64,000 nucleotides of DNA. Origin: Gammaproteobacteria bacterium. Lineage in GTDB: Bacteria > Pseudomonadota > Gammaproteobacteria > Pseudomonadales > Azotimanducaceae. A program made the translations under genes and the position numbers. Positions 1 through 9,091 of this stretch are shown here, piece after piece; position 1 is the first letter of the stretch; the number at the start of each line of letters is the position of its first letter. The stretch is taken from contig JAUIAV010000002.1 of NCBI GenBank assembly GCA_030425195.1, forward strand, positions 186,001-250,000. Direction: 5' to 3'. The notes below the pieces were generated by a model. It did no database searches. It worked only from the letters and a program-made list of their open reading frames with translations, and had not been told where the DNA came from.

Positions 1-1
1 G

Positions 2-262
2 CATGACGGCCCGTCTCAGTCCGGAGCGCCGATGATCATCGAGCCGGATCCGATACCCGCCGAGGCGGCCATCTTTCTCGTGGACAGAGCCAGGATCAAC
101 GCGGCCCTGAGCTACTGCTCGCTGAATGCGGCCGCGCTTCCCGTGGCCTTCGTGTTCACCGACGTGGGCGACTGGACGGTCACCCTCTCGCATGAGGTGC
201 TGGAGCTGATCGTCGATTCCACCCTCGGCTACTTTCTCGCCGAGCAATCCGAGCGGGCCTGA
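2..262 (+). CDS. Hypothetical protein, 5'-truncated by window edge
   Basis: The reading frame is open from the window edge, so the true start may lie outside; the first in-window ATG is at 32 (76 residues). The visible C-terminal part contains a segment reading WTVTLSHEVLELIVD. I vaguely associate this SHEVLEL-type motif with uncharacterised bacterial proteins, but I cannot name a family. In those proteins I would expect more sequence after the motif, whereas this one stops 15 residues later, so it may be a remnant. It lies 73 bp upstream of the DyP-P450 gene on the same strand. Function unknown. Confidence 0.45.
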   Translation, partial: HDGPSQSGAPMIIEPDPIPAEAAIFLVDRARINAALSYCSLNAAALPVAFVFTDVGDWTVTLSHEVLELIVDSTLGYFLAEQSERA

Positions 263-335
263 ACGTTCGACGCTTGCGTCTCTGGAAGCCCTTCCACGAG
301 ACTCTCTATCCGGAAAGCAGGGAGAGCAATCCACC

Positions 336-3300
336 GTGTCTGAGCCCGTGACCAGCAAGAGCCTCGCCGGCCCGTCCGAAATCTGCATGCTGATGCCCAT
401 CAAGCCCGGATTCACGGATGCACTGGCGACACAGACCTACGAAGGCAGACTGGCCAGCTTCACCAAACTGTTCTCGGACCTCAGGGCGGTCAGCCGGGAG
501 AGCCGGCTCAGCCGCCCGTTCTCGGACATCGTCGACCGTCTGGAGACAATCCATGGGGTCACCATCTCCATCATCGACGGCCGGCTGCTGCTCGCGGTGC
601 ATTTCGACCGGCCCTGGGAGCCATACATCCGCATGGTCTGGGAGCAGCTGGGGCACATCTTCGATCTGATTCTGTGCAACTGTGAAGGGTATGTGGAAGC
701 GCACCGTAACAACCTGGGCTTCGAGGCGTTCGCCGGCTGGATCCGCAGGTATCAGGTGGATACCGCCACCTTCTACATGAACAGTGCCCATACGGTGGAT
801 GACGTCATCTACCTGGATCGTCTCGAGCGCCGTGTCCGTGCCGGCGAGACCGACCCGGTAACGCTCGCCCGTCTGAATCTCGAGACGCCACAGGCACAGG
901 CGGCAGCCGTTCGCGCGTCGCTGACAGGCCCCGCGTACGTGGACTACCTCAAGCAGGGCGTGCAGGCCATCGCGGCCTTCCACGCGCTCACCTATCTCTA
1001 TCCCAAGGGCTCTCCGGATCACGATTATCTGCTGAGAGCGGCCCGTTCGGTGCTGCCGCCGGGCGAGTTCCCGCGGCGGGCGGACTGGCAGCCGACCCCG
1101 GAGAACCGTGCCGCGCTCGAGACCCTGCAGGGTGTCTTCTTCACGGAGCTGGACTGGTTCGAGAACTATCCGGAGAGCGGTGCCCGGCCGGCAGACCCGG
1201 AGATTCAGCTGCCCTTCGACCCGGACAATGTCCAGGGCGGCATCGCGGCGCCCTATGGGGCGAGCACGGGTCTCATGGCCCTGCTCGAAGTGAGGGATCC
1301 GGCCCGGGCACGGTGTTTCCTCGCCGGCTTTCTGCCGTCGGTGAGCTGGGGGGCTGCGGTACCGGCGGACGGCGACTGCGATCGTGTCTTCCGGAATATC
1401 GGTTTCACCGCGGGCGGGCTGGCCCGGCTCGGTCTTCCTGAATCCGAGCTCGTGAAGCTGCCGCCCGCCTTCCGCGAAGGCATGGCTGCCCGCGCAGGGC
1501 TGATTGGCGACCTCCGTTACAACCACCCGGATCACTGGACGCTGCCGGAGCGCAACTGGCCGCCCGGAGCCGACACGACGACGGATCAGCGGGTGAACGT
1601 CGAATCCGTGGATCTGGTGATACAGCTGCGTCGTATCGCCCCTGAGAGCCTGGACCGCACGACCATGGATCCCCGTCTGGTGGCCGAGCTCGAGGCACTT
1701 GCCGCGGACGCAGAGGAGGCGCTCTCTGTGCTGTCGGTCCAGCCGATGTATGCGCGCGGCGAACCGGATGCCCCCCGCGAGCACTTCGGTTTCCGGGATG
1801 GCATCAGCAATCCGCGGGTCGATCCGGACGATCCGGACGGCGAGGATGTGGTTCCGGCAGGCGACGTCTTTCTCGGCCAGCCGAACAGCCGGCAGGACCG
1901 CCATCCTGCCAGGTGGTCTGAGCCGCTGTTCAAGGAAGGCACTTTTCAGGTGATCCGCAAGCTCAGCCAGGACGTGGCGGGGCTGAATGCCGCAGTGACA
2001 GCGAATATTCCGGGTCGATCGAAACTCTCGAGAAAAGCGCGAACGGAGAAACGGGATGCACTGCTCGCCCGGCTGATGGGCCGGACCAAGGAAGGCGTAC
2101 CGCTGGTCGCTGCTGTGGCCGGATCCAACGATTTCGATTTCGGCCGGGACCCGGACGGGGAACGGTGCCCGCACTTCGCCCACATCCGCAGGGCCAATCC
2201 CCGGGACGATGGAGAGTTCATCCCCCGCATCGTCCGCCGCGGCATGTCCTACGGTCCCCCCTACCGGGAAGGTGAACGGACGGCCGTGGACCGCGGTCTG
2301 GTCTTTCAGGCCTACAACGCGTCGCTCTCGGAACAGTTCGAGATCGTTCAGCGCTGGCTTGCCGGGGGTAACCGCACGGCCCCCTACAGCCGGTTGTCCG
2401 ATCCCTTTCTGGGGGTTCCGGAAGCGGGCCGGCCGCGCCAGTACCGCCTGGCGGATGGTTCGCTGGTCGACCTGGGGGAGACGCCCTATGTGCGCCTGCA
2501 GTGGGGTCTGTATCTGTTCGTGCCTTCCAGAGTGGGGCTCGCCATCATTGCCGGCCCTCAGCCGGAGACGTCGAGGGACTGGACCCGGGAAGGTCTGGCG
2601 AAGATCGACGAGCTGCGCGCTGTCGAGACGCACGACCGGGACGCGGCGTTCGTTGCCTGGAAACGGCTGCTCGAAGAGAACGAGTCGCTCGATGCCCAGG
2701 TGCACCGGGCGGTGTGGCAGGCGGTCCGGGAAGTCCATAAAGGCGTGCTGTCGACGCCCTTCGGCGTACTGGTCGGCAGTGCCGAGCTGGTCGAGCAGGT
2801 GCTGTCGGAGCCGGACGATTTTTCGGTGGTGGCCTATCAGGAGCGGCTGTTCCGATGCCTGGGCGAGAACTATCTGGGCATGGATCCACCCGAGCACGAT
2901 GAACGGGCGAGCCGGGCCAACGCTGTGTTCAACAGTGTGGACGAGGCCCAGGCTTTTGCTGCTGCGCTTCCTAGAGCCGGTGGACTCCTCAAGGGGCTCG
3001 GCAACGTGGGTGGTCAGGCGACCATTCCCATGGCGAAGTACGTGGACCTGGCACTGGCGGAAATCTCCAAGCACTGGTTCGGCGTCCCGGATGCGCCGAC
3101 GCTGCTGCAGATCATGGCGGGTGAGAAGCCGGACCCGAAGGGCCACATACAGTCCGGTGGGGAACCGCCGGCGGGTGCGGCGACCGCCCACTGCCCTATG
3201 CACGTGATCTCTTCCTCCCGTTTCGTCTTCCAGCCGCGGCCGACGGATGCGGTGGAAGGCACGGCAGCCAGGGAAGGTCAGCGGCTTCGGGCGGCCCTGG

Positions 3301-3920
3301 ACGCCTTCACGGCACCCTATCTGGACGGTACGAAGAAGAAACCGGAATGGCCTTCGCCCATGGTCCGGGCGCTTTTTCAGGCGTTGAAGCAGGACGGACA
3401 CGAAGGTGATTTCGCCAGCGTGCTGCTTGGCGGGCTGCTCGGCTATCTGCCGACAGTGCAGGGGAATTTTCTGTCCGTTACCCGCGACTGGCTGCGGGAA
3501 GGGGATTTCTGGCGGGTGCAGAACGCCTATCAGGCAGCCCGCCGATCGGGCATGAGTCCGTGGGAAGCCAGTCACTCGGAGATCCGGCCGCGGCTGGCCC
3601 GGGCCATGGCGCGGCGTCCGATCCCGGCCATGATTCACCGCAGAACGACGAGAAATCTCACGCTGGGCGACCTCTCCCTGCCGGCGGGCGAGACCGTCGT
3701 GGTCGGACTTGTCAGTGTCTCTGCGGAGCAGGCGTTTGGGGAGGTGGACTGGGTCTTCGGCGGCGAATATTACGGAACGCCGAATCCGACTCACGCCTGT
3801 CCGGGTCGGCAGCTGGGCATGGGCACTCTGCTGGCGCTCGTCTCTGCGCTGTTCGAGCTGCACGGCAGCCTCAGAGCTTCGCCCTCCACGTCGGCGCTGC
3901 TGTTCGATCCGCCGGAATGA
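336..3920 (+). CDS. DyP-type peroxidase / cytochrome P450 fusion protein
   Basis: An 1194-residue protein with two haem domains. Residues about 1-250 look like an extra ferredoxin-like alpha/beta region of uncertain role. Residues about 295-770 form a dye-decolorizing peroxidase: the GxxDG motif is G485-F-R-D488-G489 followed by ISNPR, and CPHFAHIRRANPR (611-623) holds the expected proximal haem ligand H616, with the distal-type RRG at 634-636. Residues about 785-1194 resemble a P450: MDPPEHDERASR at 849-860 is helix-C-like, and PTHACPGRQLGMG at 1151-1163 is the cysteine loop with ligand C1155. I see no clean AGxxT I-helix or ExxR K-helix motif, so the P450 part may use peroxide rather than a reductase. 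The start is GTG with AGGGAGAG at 319-326. No signal peptide is visible. The domain assignments are firm; the substrate is unknown. Confidence 0.88.
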   Translation: MSEPVTSKSLAGPSEICMLMPIKPGFTDALATQTYEGRLASFTKLFSDLRAVSRESRLSRPFSDIVDRLETIHGVTISIIDGRLLLAVHFDRPWEPYIRMVWEQLGHIFDLILCNCEGYVEAHRNNLGFEAFAGWIRRYQVDTATFYMNSAHTVDDVIYLDRLERRVRAGETDPVTLARLNLETPQAQAAAVRASLTGPAYVDYLKQGVQAIAAFHALTYLYPKGSPDHDYLLRAARSVLPPGEFPRRADWQPTPENRAALETLQGVFFTELDWFENYPESGARPADPEIQLPFDPDNVQGGIAAPYGASTGLMALLEVRDPARARCFLAGFLPSVSWGAAVPADGDCDRVFRNIGFTAGGLARLGLPESELVKLPPAFREGMAARAGLIGDLRYNHPDHWTLPERNWPPGADTTTDQRVNVESVDLVIQLRRIAPESLDRTTMDPRLVAELEALAADAEEALSVLSVQPMYARGEPDAPREHFGFRDGISNPRVDPDDPDGEDVVPAGDVFLGQPNSRQDRHPARWSEPLFKEGTFQVIRKLSQDVAGLNAAVTANIPGRSKLSRKARTEKRDALLARLMGRTKEGVPLVAAVAGSNDFDFGRDPDGERCPHFAHIRRANPRDDGEFIPRIVRRGMSYGPPYREGERTAVDRGLVFQAYNASLSEQFEIVQRWLAGGNRTAPYSRLSDPFLGVPEAGRPRQYRLADGSLVDLGETPYVRLQWGLYLFVPSRVGLAIIAGPQPETSRDWTREGLAKIDELRAVETHDRDAAFVAWKRLLEENESLDAQVHRAVWQAVREVHKGVLSTPFGVLVGSAELVEQVLSEPDDFSVVAYQERLFRCLGENYLGMDPPEHDERASRANAVFNSVDEAQAFAAALPRAGGLLKGLGNVGGQATIPMAKYVDLALAEISKHWFGVPDAPTLLQIMAGEKPDPKGHIQSGGEPPAGAATAHCPMHVISSSRFVFQPRPTDAVEGTAAREGQRLRAALDAFTAPYLDGTKKKPEWPSPMVRALFQALKQDGHEGDFASVLLGGLLGYLPTVQGNFLSVTRDWLREGDFWRVQNAYQAARRSGMSPWEASHSEIRPRLARAMARRPIPAMIHRRTTRNLTLGDLSLPAGETVVVGLVSVSAEQAFGEVDWVFGGEYYGTPNPTHACPGRQLGMGTLLALVSALFELHGSLRASPSTSALLFDPPE

Positions 3921-3928
3921 GTCGAGGC

Positions 3929-6900
3929 TCAGGTGGCCTGAACGTGGTCTTCCAGACGCCGCGCTTCTCCCGCATGCCAGTACATCTGCATGTCACTGAA
4001 GCGTTCCCGGCAACCGGAGAGCTTTCCGGCGGCTTCGACCGCGGCACCCCGATCCGCCAGCACTCTGGCTTCCTTGAGATCGATCAGCGTCAGTTCGCGC
4101 GGTGATTTCCGGAACTCGGCCGAATCCCGGGCACGCTCGAAGCATCGGTCTGTCGACACCATCGCCTGCGGGCTCGCGGGAATCGACGCCAGCGCGCAAT
4201 AGGCCACCGACTCACCCAGGCGCTCCAGCTTGCGCGCCCGCTTCAGCACCCACACGGCTGCCCGGCGGGCTTCCTGATAGCGGCCGAGCGCGACCAGCAC
4301 CTCGCAGTACCAGCTGAAATGCAGCGAGGTCCAGATGTACTGACCGTTCGTCTCCACCCAGGCCAGCGCTCTGGTCATGGCGTCGATGCTGGCGCCCGGA
4401 TCCATGCGCCAGCGTGCATAGGCGGCCTGCACACTGCCCATGGCCGCCAGATAGCGGCTGCCCATCCGGTCGCCGAGCTCCGTGTTCTTTCTGCCCGAGT
4501 CCATGGCCTCCTCCCATCGCCCCTGCCACAGATAGGCGGCGGAACGCATGGAGAGAATGGATCCCTGGGTCGGGTGTATGGGCCCGCGTGTCAGCTCGTC
4601 CGCTTCGTCGAAGCAGGCGAATGCATCGTCGAAGTAACCCTGGTCGCCGAGGATCATGCCTTTGCAGGCGAGTGAATAGGCGTAGGCGAATGCGATCCGG
4701 GGTTTACGCCGGAAGGGCTGCTGCTTCGACATGGCTTCCTGCAGGGCGGGCAGCGCCCGATCGTATTCACAGGCCGTGCCGTGGATCTGGCCCCAGGTGG
4801 CGAGGATCTGAGTCGTCTGCACCTCATCGCCGAGCTGAACGGCCAGGCGCCTGGCCTCGTCGATGTGCCGTTTGGCCAGGGGTGCTTCGCCGAGCGCGTA
4901 GTTCAGGTAAGCCAGCCAGTAGTGAGCATCGGTCAGATTCCTGAGATCCTCCCGGGCACCCGCGAGCCTGACCGCACGCTCGAAAATGGCCGTCTGACCG
5001 CGATCCGCGTCGTACAGGGATGCCTGAGCCAGCTTTTTGGTCAGGCCCATCCAGCGCTCGTAGATGGCGTCCTCGTCCATGTGATCGAGGGCGGTGAGCG
5101 CTGCATGGTACTGCAGCCTGGCGCGGTCGGTGGCGCTGATGGCCATGGCCTTGTCACCGGCTGCTTCCGCATAGTCGGCTGCCCGCTGGTAATCCCGGGT
5201 TTCTCCGTAGTGGTATGCGAGGGTTTCCAGCACCGGGTCCCGGGCGCCAGGCTCGAACCGCTCTTCCAGAATCTGAGCCACCCGCAGGTGGAGGGACTGT
5301 CTGAGATCCCGGCCCAGGGTTTCCAGCACCACTTCCCGGGTGATGCCGTGCTTGAATCTGAGCGCGCCTTTCTCGTCCACGGGAAACACCAGATCGAGCT
5401 CGGCGAGCTGCTCGATGGCGGCGCCGGTTCCGGCCTGATCAATGGCGGTTTCGAGCAGCCAGGCAGGCACCACGTTGCCCATCACGGCGAGATTCTGCAG
5501 AAGCTGAAGCTGTCGTTCCGACAGCTGGGAAACCCGGGAGACGACGAGCATGTTCACGTAGTTTGGAATCTGGGCCGATGGCCAGCGTTCGTTCAGAACC
5601 GGTGTCTGGGCACCCCTGGCAACGGCATGGCAGAGTTCCTCGATGAACAGCGGATTGCCGCCGGACGCACGCCGGACCTGCTCCACCTCCACCCGATCGG
5701 CGTTGGGGATCAGTGCCTCGATCATGGATATGCTGTGGCTGGCATCGAGCGGTTCCAGCGCGATGGTCTCCGTAGCCAGCCCGTCCGGCAGAGGCTCCCG
5801 GGAGGCGCGGATGAGCATGAGCCTCAGACTGGCCCGTTCCGGCGTGTTTCTCAAAGTCACCCGGGTTGCGTCGTCCGCCCACTGCCAGTCGTCGATGAAG
5901 ACGATGGTGGTCCGGTCCGCGGCGAGGACCTCGCCGATTTCGGAAACCGCCAGCACGGTTTCTTCTTCAGTGGGCTGAGGTTTCCCGGTGGCGGGTGCCA
6001 GGGAGGCCGCGATCGCCGGGGCGTGCCCGACGAGCGACGGGCTGATGCGCCTGAGACGCTCCGCCAGATCCGCTTCGAGCGCTGCCGCGCTTCCGGGCAT
6101 GGGCTCCGGCAGATTCAGAAGCTGACGCAGGATCTGCAGCACGGGCTGCAGAGGTTCGGCATTTAGGTAGCTTTCGCAGTATCCGCGGAAGATGAGCGCA
6201 TCGCTCTCGTCGAGCTCGGCGAAGAACTCCTCGACCAGCCGGGTTTTGCCGACTCCGGGCGCTGACACGATGGACACGGACTGAGCCTCGCCCCGGCTGC
6301 TGGCTTCGAACGCCCGCCTCAGCCGGTTCAGCTCCCGCTCCCGCCCGACCATCCGTGTCTGCGGCCCGAGTGATCGTGCCTGAAACCGGGTATCCACCTG
6401 GGCGCGGCCTTCGATTGGATAGATGGTCAGTCTCTCATCGATGCCCTCGAAGGAGACCTCCCGGGCGTCACCGGTCCGGAAGAAATGCCGCTCGCGCCCG
6501 AGACTCGCTTCGCTGGCCAGGATCTCATCCGGACCGGCCAGATCCGAGAGGCGGCTGGCCAGATTCGCCGCATCTCCCACCAGAACGAACCGGCCCATGA
6601 CCTGATCCCCTTCCACGGCGAGCACGAGCCCCGCGTGAATGCCCGTGTGCAGAGTCAGTCCGGTGAACCCGGGCAGCGGTGACTGGAAGCTGATGTTCTT
6701 CACTGCCTGGTGCAGTTCGAGCGCGGCTTCCGTGGCGCGGCGGCCTTCGTCCTCATTGGGCTCCATGCCGAAGACGGCGAATACCCCGTCGCCCCGCACC
6801 TGGAGAATCGTGCCGCCATGCCGGGCGATGATCTGCTCGAACGTCCGGTTCAGTGTTTCGAGCAGCTCGGCGAATTCCTCCGGGTCCACGGAGGACGCAA

Positions 6901-6985
6901 GCGCGGTCGAGTCGCTGAGGTCGGAAAACAGCGCAGTCAGATGCCGTCGCTGGGCTCGCCTTCCCCGGGGTTGTTCGCTGCTCAT
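3929..6985 (-). CDS. Class III nucleotidyl cyclase-AAA ATPase-TPR regulator
   Basis: A 1018-residue multidomain signalling protein. Residues about 12-190 are a class III adenylate/guanylate cyclase domain: metal ligands D22 (FSDLSDST) and D66 (RGDGVFAVFG), and the transition-state pair N141/R145 (VGDAANLASR). The usual adenine-selecting lysine four residues before the second aspartate is Q62, so nucleotide choice is uncertain. Residues about 210-480 are an AAA_16/STAND-type ATPase with Walker A SAPGVGKT (241-248) and Walker B FIDDW (near 363). The C-terminal half is helical, TPR-like. Cytoplasmic; the family usually acts as a large sensor or transcription-linked ATPase. It starts 26 bp downstream of the PLP-enzyme gene on the same strand, so the two are probably co-transcribed. 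It converges with the DyP-P450 gene, 8 bp apart. Confidence 0.85.
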   Translation of the reverse strand: MSSEQPRGRRAQRRHLTALFSDLSDSTALASSVDPEEFAELLETLNRTFEQIIARHGGTILQVRGDGVFAVFGMEPNEDEGRRATEAALELHQAVKNISFQSPLPGFTGLTLHTGIHAGLVLAVEGDQVMGRFVLVGDAANLASRLSDLAGPDEILASEASLGRERHFFRTGDAREVSFEGIDERLTIYPIEGRAQVDTRFQARSLGPQTRMVGRERELNRLRRAFEASSRGEAQSVSIVSAPGVGKTRLVEEFFAELDESDALIFRGYCESYLNAEPLQPVLQILRQLLNLPEPMPGSAAALEADLAERLRRISPSLVGHAPAIAASLAPATGKPQPTEEETVLAVSEIGEVLAADRTTIVFIDDWQWADDATRVTLRNTPERASLRLMLIRASREPLPDGLATETIALEPLDASHSISMIEALIPNADRVEVEQVRRASGGNPLFIEELCHAVARGAQTPVLNERWPSAQIPNYVNMLVVSRVSQLSERQLQLLQNLAVMGNVVPAWLLETAIDQAGTGAAIEQLAELDLVFPVDEKGALRFKHGITREVVLETLGRDLRQSLHLRVAQILEERFEPGARDPVLETLAYHYGETRDYQRAADYAEAAGDKAMAISATDRARLQYHAALTALDHMDEDAIYERWMGLTKKLAQASLYDADRGQTAIFERAVRLAGAREDLRNLTDAHYWLAYLNYALGEAPLAKRHIDEARRLAVQLGDEVQTTQILATWGQIHGTACEYDRALPALQEAMSKQQPFRRKPRIAFAYAYSLACKGMILGDQGYFDDAFACFDEADELTRGPIHPTQGSILSMRSAAYLWQGRWEEAMDSGRKNTELGDRMGSRYLAAMGSVQAAYARWRMDPGASIDAMTRALAWVETNGQYIWTSLHFSWYCEVLVALGRYQEARRAAVWVLKRARKLERLGESVAYCALASIPASPQAMVSTDRCFERARDSAEFRKSPRELTLIDLKEARVLADRGAAVEAAGKLSGCRERFSDMQMYWHAGEARRLEDHVQAT

Positions 6986-7011
6986 TCCCGTGACTGCCGG
7001 CGGAGGCTGCG

Positions 7012-8403
7012 TCAGACGCTCCGGACTGCCTCCCGGATGTTGTCGAGCGCGAGCTCGATGAGCTTGCGGGACGTGCCGATGTTCATCCGCATGCAGCGTT
7101 CTCCGCCCGGCCCGTAGTCCATGCCTTCGTTGAGCTGCACACCGCAGGTTCCGGCCAGCCAGGCTTCGAACACCTGGGTCTCGGTCATGGGTCTGTCGCT
7201 GTTCCGGCTGGCGGCGGACCGTTCCACCACACCCACCTCGTCCATGATCTCGCCGAAATGCAGCCAGCTCAGGAAGGTGCCCTGGGCGCGCGTGTAACCC
7301 ACTTCCGGCAGATTCTCCTTCAGGTAGCGCTCCACGAAGCTGTGGTTGCCGTCGATGTAGACGAGCAGCTGATCGACCCAGTCCTGACCGTGCTGATAGG
7401 CCGCGGTGTTGGCGACCACGCCCAGGGTGTTGATGTCTGCCCGGTGATTCACTTTGACCCGTTCCAGATAGACGGGATTGGTGCTGAACCAGTAGGCGTT
7501 CTTCGATGCGGGCAGACTGAAAGTCTTGGTGATGGCCTTGAAGGTCAGGCTGTTGTTCACGATGTCCCGATCCGGCAGGCTGGCGAACGGCGTGTAGTGC
7601 CCCTTGCGTACGAAGTCGGCGTGGATCTCGTCAGCCAGAACCACCACATCGTGCCTGAGCGCCAGCTCACCGATCCGCAGCAGATCCTCCTCCGACCAGA
7701 CGTTGCCGGTCGGGTTCTGCGGGTTGCACAGCAGCATGGTGTGCGTATCCGGTGTCATGCGCGCTTCCAGATCGTCCCAGTCGACGTGGTAACGGCCGTT
7801 CTCGAAGATCATCTTCGATTCATTCGGCAGCGTCTGAGTTCTTGTCAGGTCCGAATAGAATCCATTGTAGGTCGGTGTCATGAGCAGCACCCTGCTCGCC
7901 GGTGGCGAGAAGGTTCTGATGGCGGCGATGAGCCCGGGGTGCACGCCGGTGGCGATCTCGATCGTATCCGGGTCCACGCTGACGCCATGGCGCTCCTGGT
8001 TCCAGGCGACGATGCCCTCCTTGAGCTCCGTGTAACCGAGCGTGCTGTTCAGATATCCCCAGTTCTCGTGCTCGAGCCGCTCGCGCATCGCCTCACCGAT
8101 GCAGGGCGCGGCCCGGAAGTCCAGATCGGCGATCCCCATCCCCACTTTGATGGGGCCGAACAGCTGGATCTGCCGGTCCCACTTGGTGCAGTCGGTGCCG
8201 ATCCTGCTGTACACCGTGTCGAAATCGTACCGTCCGTCCACCAGATAAGGCATTTCCTTCGCCACCGCCGGCGTCGGAATGCCTGAGAGGCTGACACCGG
8301 CCCCGACGGCGCCCGCCATGGCAGCGGTACCCGTTCCTTTCAGGAACTGTCTGCGATTCTGTCTGTGATTCTGTCTGCGATTGATGTCTGTCGTGTTCGG
8401 CAT
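7012..8403 (-). CDS. Tat-exported MalY/PatB-type PLP-dependent aminotransferase or C-S lyase
   Basis: A 463-residue fold-type I PLP enzyme. The N-terminus carries a twin-arginine signal (NRRQFLKGTG, R17-R18) followed by an alanine/glycine-rich hydrophobic stretch and a plausible cleavage site after AVA near residue 48. The catalytic domain has NPQNPTG (227-233), DEIHAD (258-263, cofactor-binding aspartate D258) and the Schiff-base lysine K293 in TKTFSLPASK. The architecture and order match MalY/PatB (cystathionine beta-lyase-like) enzymes, usually about 390 residues and cytoplasmic; export of a PLP enzyme is uncommon. The Tat motif sits in a 12-bp tandem repeat. Class I aminotransferase is the alternative assignment. 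Its stop lies 26 bp before the cyclase-AAA-TPR start. Confidence 0.85.
   Translation of the reverse strand: MPNTTDINRRQNHRQNRRQFLKGTGTAAMAGAVGAGVSLSGIPTPAVAKEMPYLVDGRYDFDTVYSRIGTDCTKWDRQIQLFGPIKVGMGIADLDFRAAPCIGEAMRERLEHENWGYLNSTLGYTELKEGIVAWNQERHGVSVDPDTIEIATGVHPGLIAAIRTFSPPASRVLLMTPTYNGFYSDLTRTQTLPNESKMIFENGRYHVDWDDLEARMTPDTHTMLLCNPQNPTGNVWSEEDLLRIGELALRHDVVVLADEIHADFVRKGHYTPFASLPDRDIVNNSLTFKAITKTFSLPASKNAYWFSTNPVYLERVKVNHRADINTLGVVANTAAYQHGQDWVDQLLVYIDGNHSFVERYLKENLPEVGYTRAQGTFLSWLHFGEIMDEVGVVERSAASRNSDRPMTETQVFEAWLAGTCGVQLNEGMDYGPGGERCMRMNIGTSRKLIELALDNIREAVRSV
8353..8389. repeat. 12-bp tandem repeat, three copies, inside the Tat signal coding region
   Basis: Plus-strand units begin at 8353, 8365 and 8377 and share the core GATTCTGTCT, the third diverging after GCGATT. 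Translated on the minus strand they give RRQN-HRQN-RRQF, so the repeat produces two RRQ motifs, of which only the second is followed by the FLK hydrophobic start expected of a Tat signal. Confidence 0.8.
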
Positions 8404-8480
8404 GCTGCTCCCCTTCCCGATGCATACGGCCGGATGCAGTCAGAGTAGCAGATTTGGCGCGAGCTGAGCGCAGGCACCGG

Positions 8481-9086
8481 TCAGCCCGGGCGGACAAGTT
8501 CCCCGACACGTACGCGCAACTCGGGAACCACCTCCGTTTCGAAGAACGGGTTCAGCCGGAGCCAGCGGTTGTTGCGCGGGCTCGGGTGCGGCATGGGCAG
8601 AAGCTCCGGCCAGAAAGAGCGCCAGTTGGCGACGGTTTCGCCGAGAGTGCGGCCGCATCGTTCGCCCAGATGCCAGTCGTGCGCATACCGGCCGATCACC
8701 AGGGTCAGCCGGATGTCCGGCAGACGGTCGAGCAGAGGCTGGCGCCAGTTCTCCGCACACTCCGGACGGGGCGGCAGATCGCCGCCTTTACCGGTGCCGG
8801 GGAAACAGAATCCCATGGGCAGCATGGCGAACAGCGTCGGATCGTAAAAGGCGTCGCGATCCACCCCGAGCCAGTCCCGCAGACGCTCGCCGGAAACGTC
8901 GTCGAACGGCAGCCCCTTGCCGTGGGTGATCCGGCCGGGTGCCTGACCCACCACCAGAATCCTGGCGCGGGCATCCGCCTGAAGAATGGGATTCGGTCCC
9001 AGAGGAAGTGCCTGGCAGATCGTGCAGCGCCGTACGCGGCGCATGAGCGTCGGCAGATCTTCGGAGGCTCGAACACGGACCACCAC
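8481..9086 (-). CDS. Uracil-DNA glycosylase superfamily protein (family 4-like)
   Basis: A 201-residue cytoplasmic base-excision-repair-type enzyme. Motif A is GQAPGRITHGKGLPFDD starting at residue 47 and motif B is HPSPRN at 167-172. Four cysteines (C21, C24, C94, C110) have spacing resembling the iron-sulfur ligands of family 4 uracil-DNA glycosylases, so a 4Fe-4S cluster is likely. It starts 5 bp after the M3 peptidase stop, indicating an operon. The conserved motifs support the superfamily strongly; whether uracil is the actual substrate is inferred. Confidence 0.88.
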   Translation of the reverse strand: MVVRVRASEDLPTLMRRVRRCTICQALPLGPNPILQADARARILVVGQAPGRITHGKGLPFDDVSGERLRDWLGVDRDAFYDPTLFAMLPMGFCFPGTGKGGDLPPRPECAENWRQPLLDRLPDIRLTLVIGRYAHDWHLGERCGRTLGETVANWRSFWPELLPMPHPSPRNNRWLRLNPFFETEVVPELRVRVGELVRPG

Positions 9087-9091
9087 AGGGT

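Noticed and set aside
306-3863. Long 1185-residue open frame on the minus strand
   Set aside because: It is antisense to the DyP-P450 gene, which has clear conserved motifs. The minus frame is arginine/proline-rich and repeats no known motif, as expected of a high-GC shadow frame.
4781-6166. 461-residue plus-strand frame
   Set aside because: Antisense to the cyclase-AAA-TPR gene; composition is not protein-like, and the minus frame has clear motifs.
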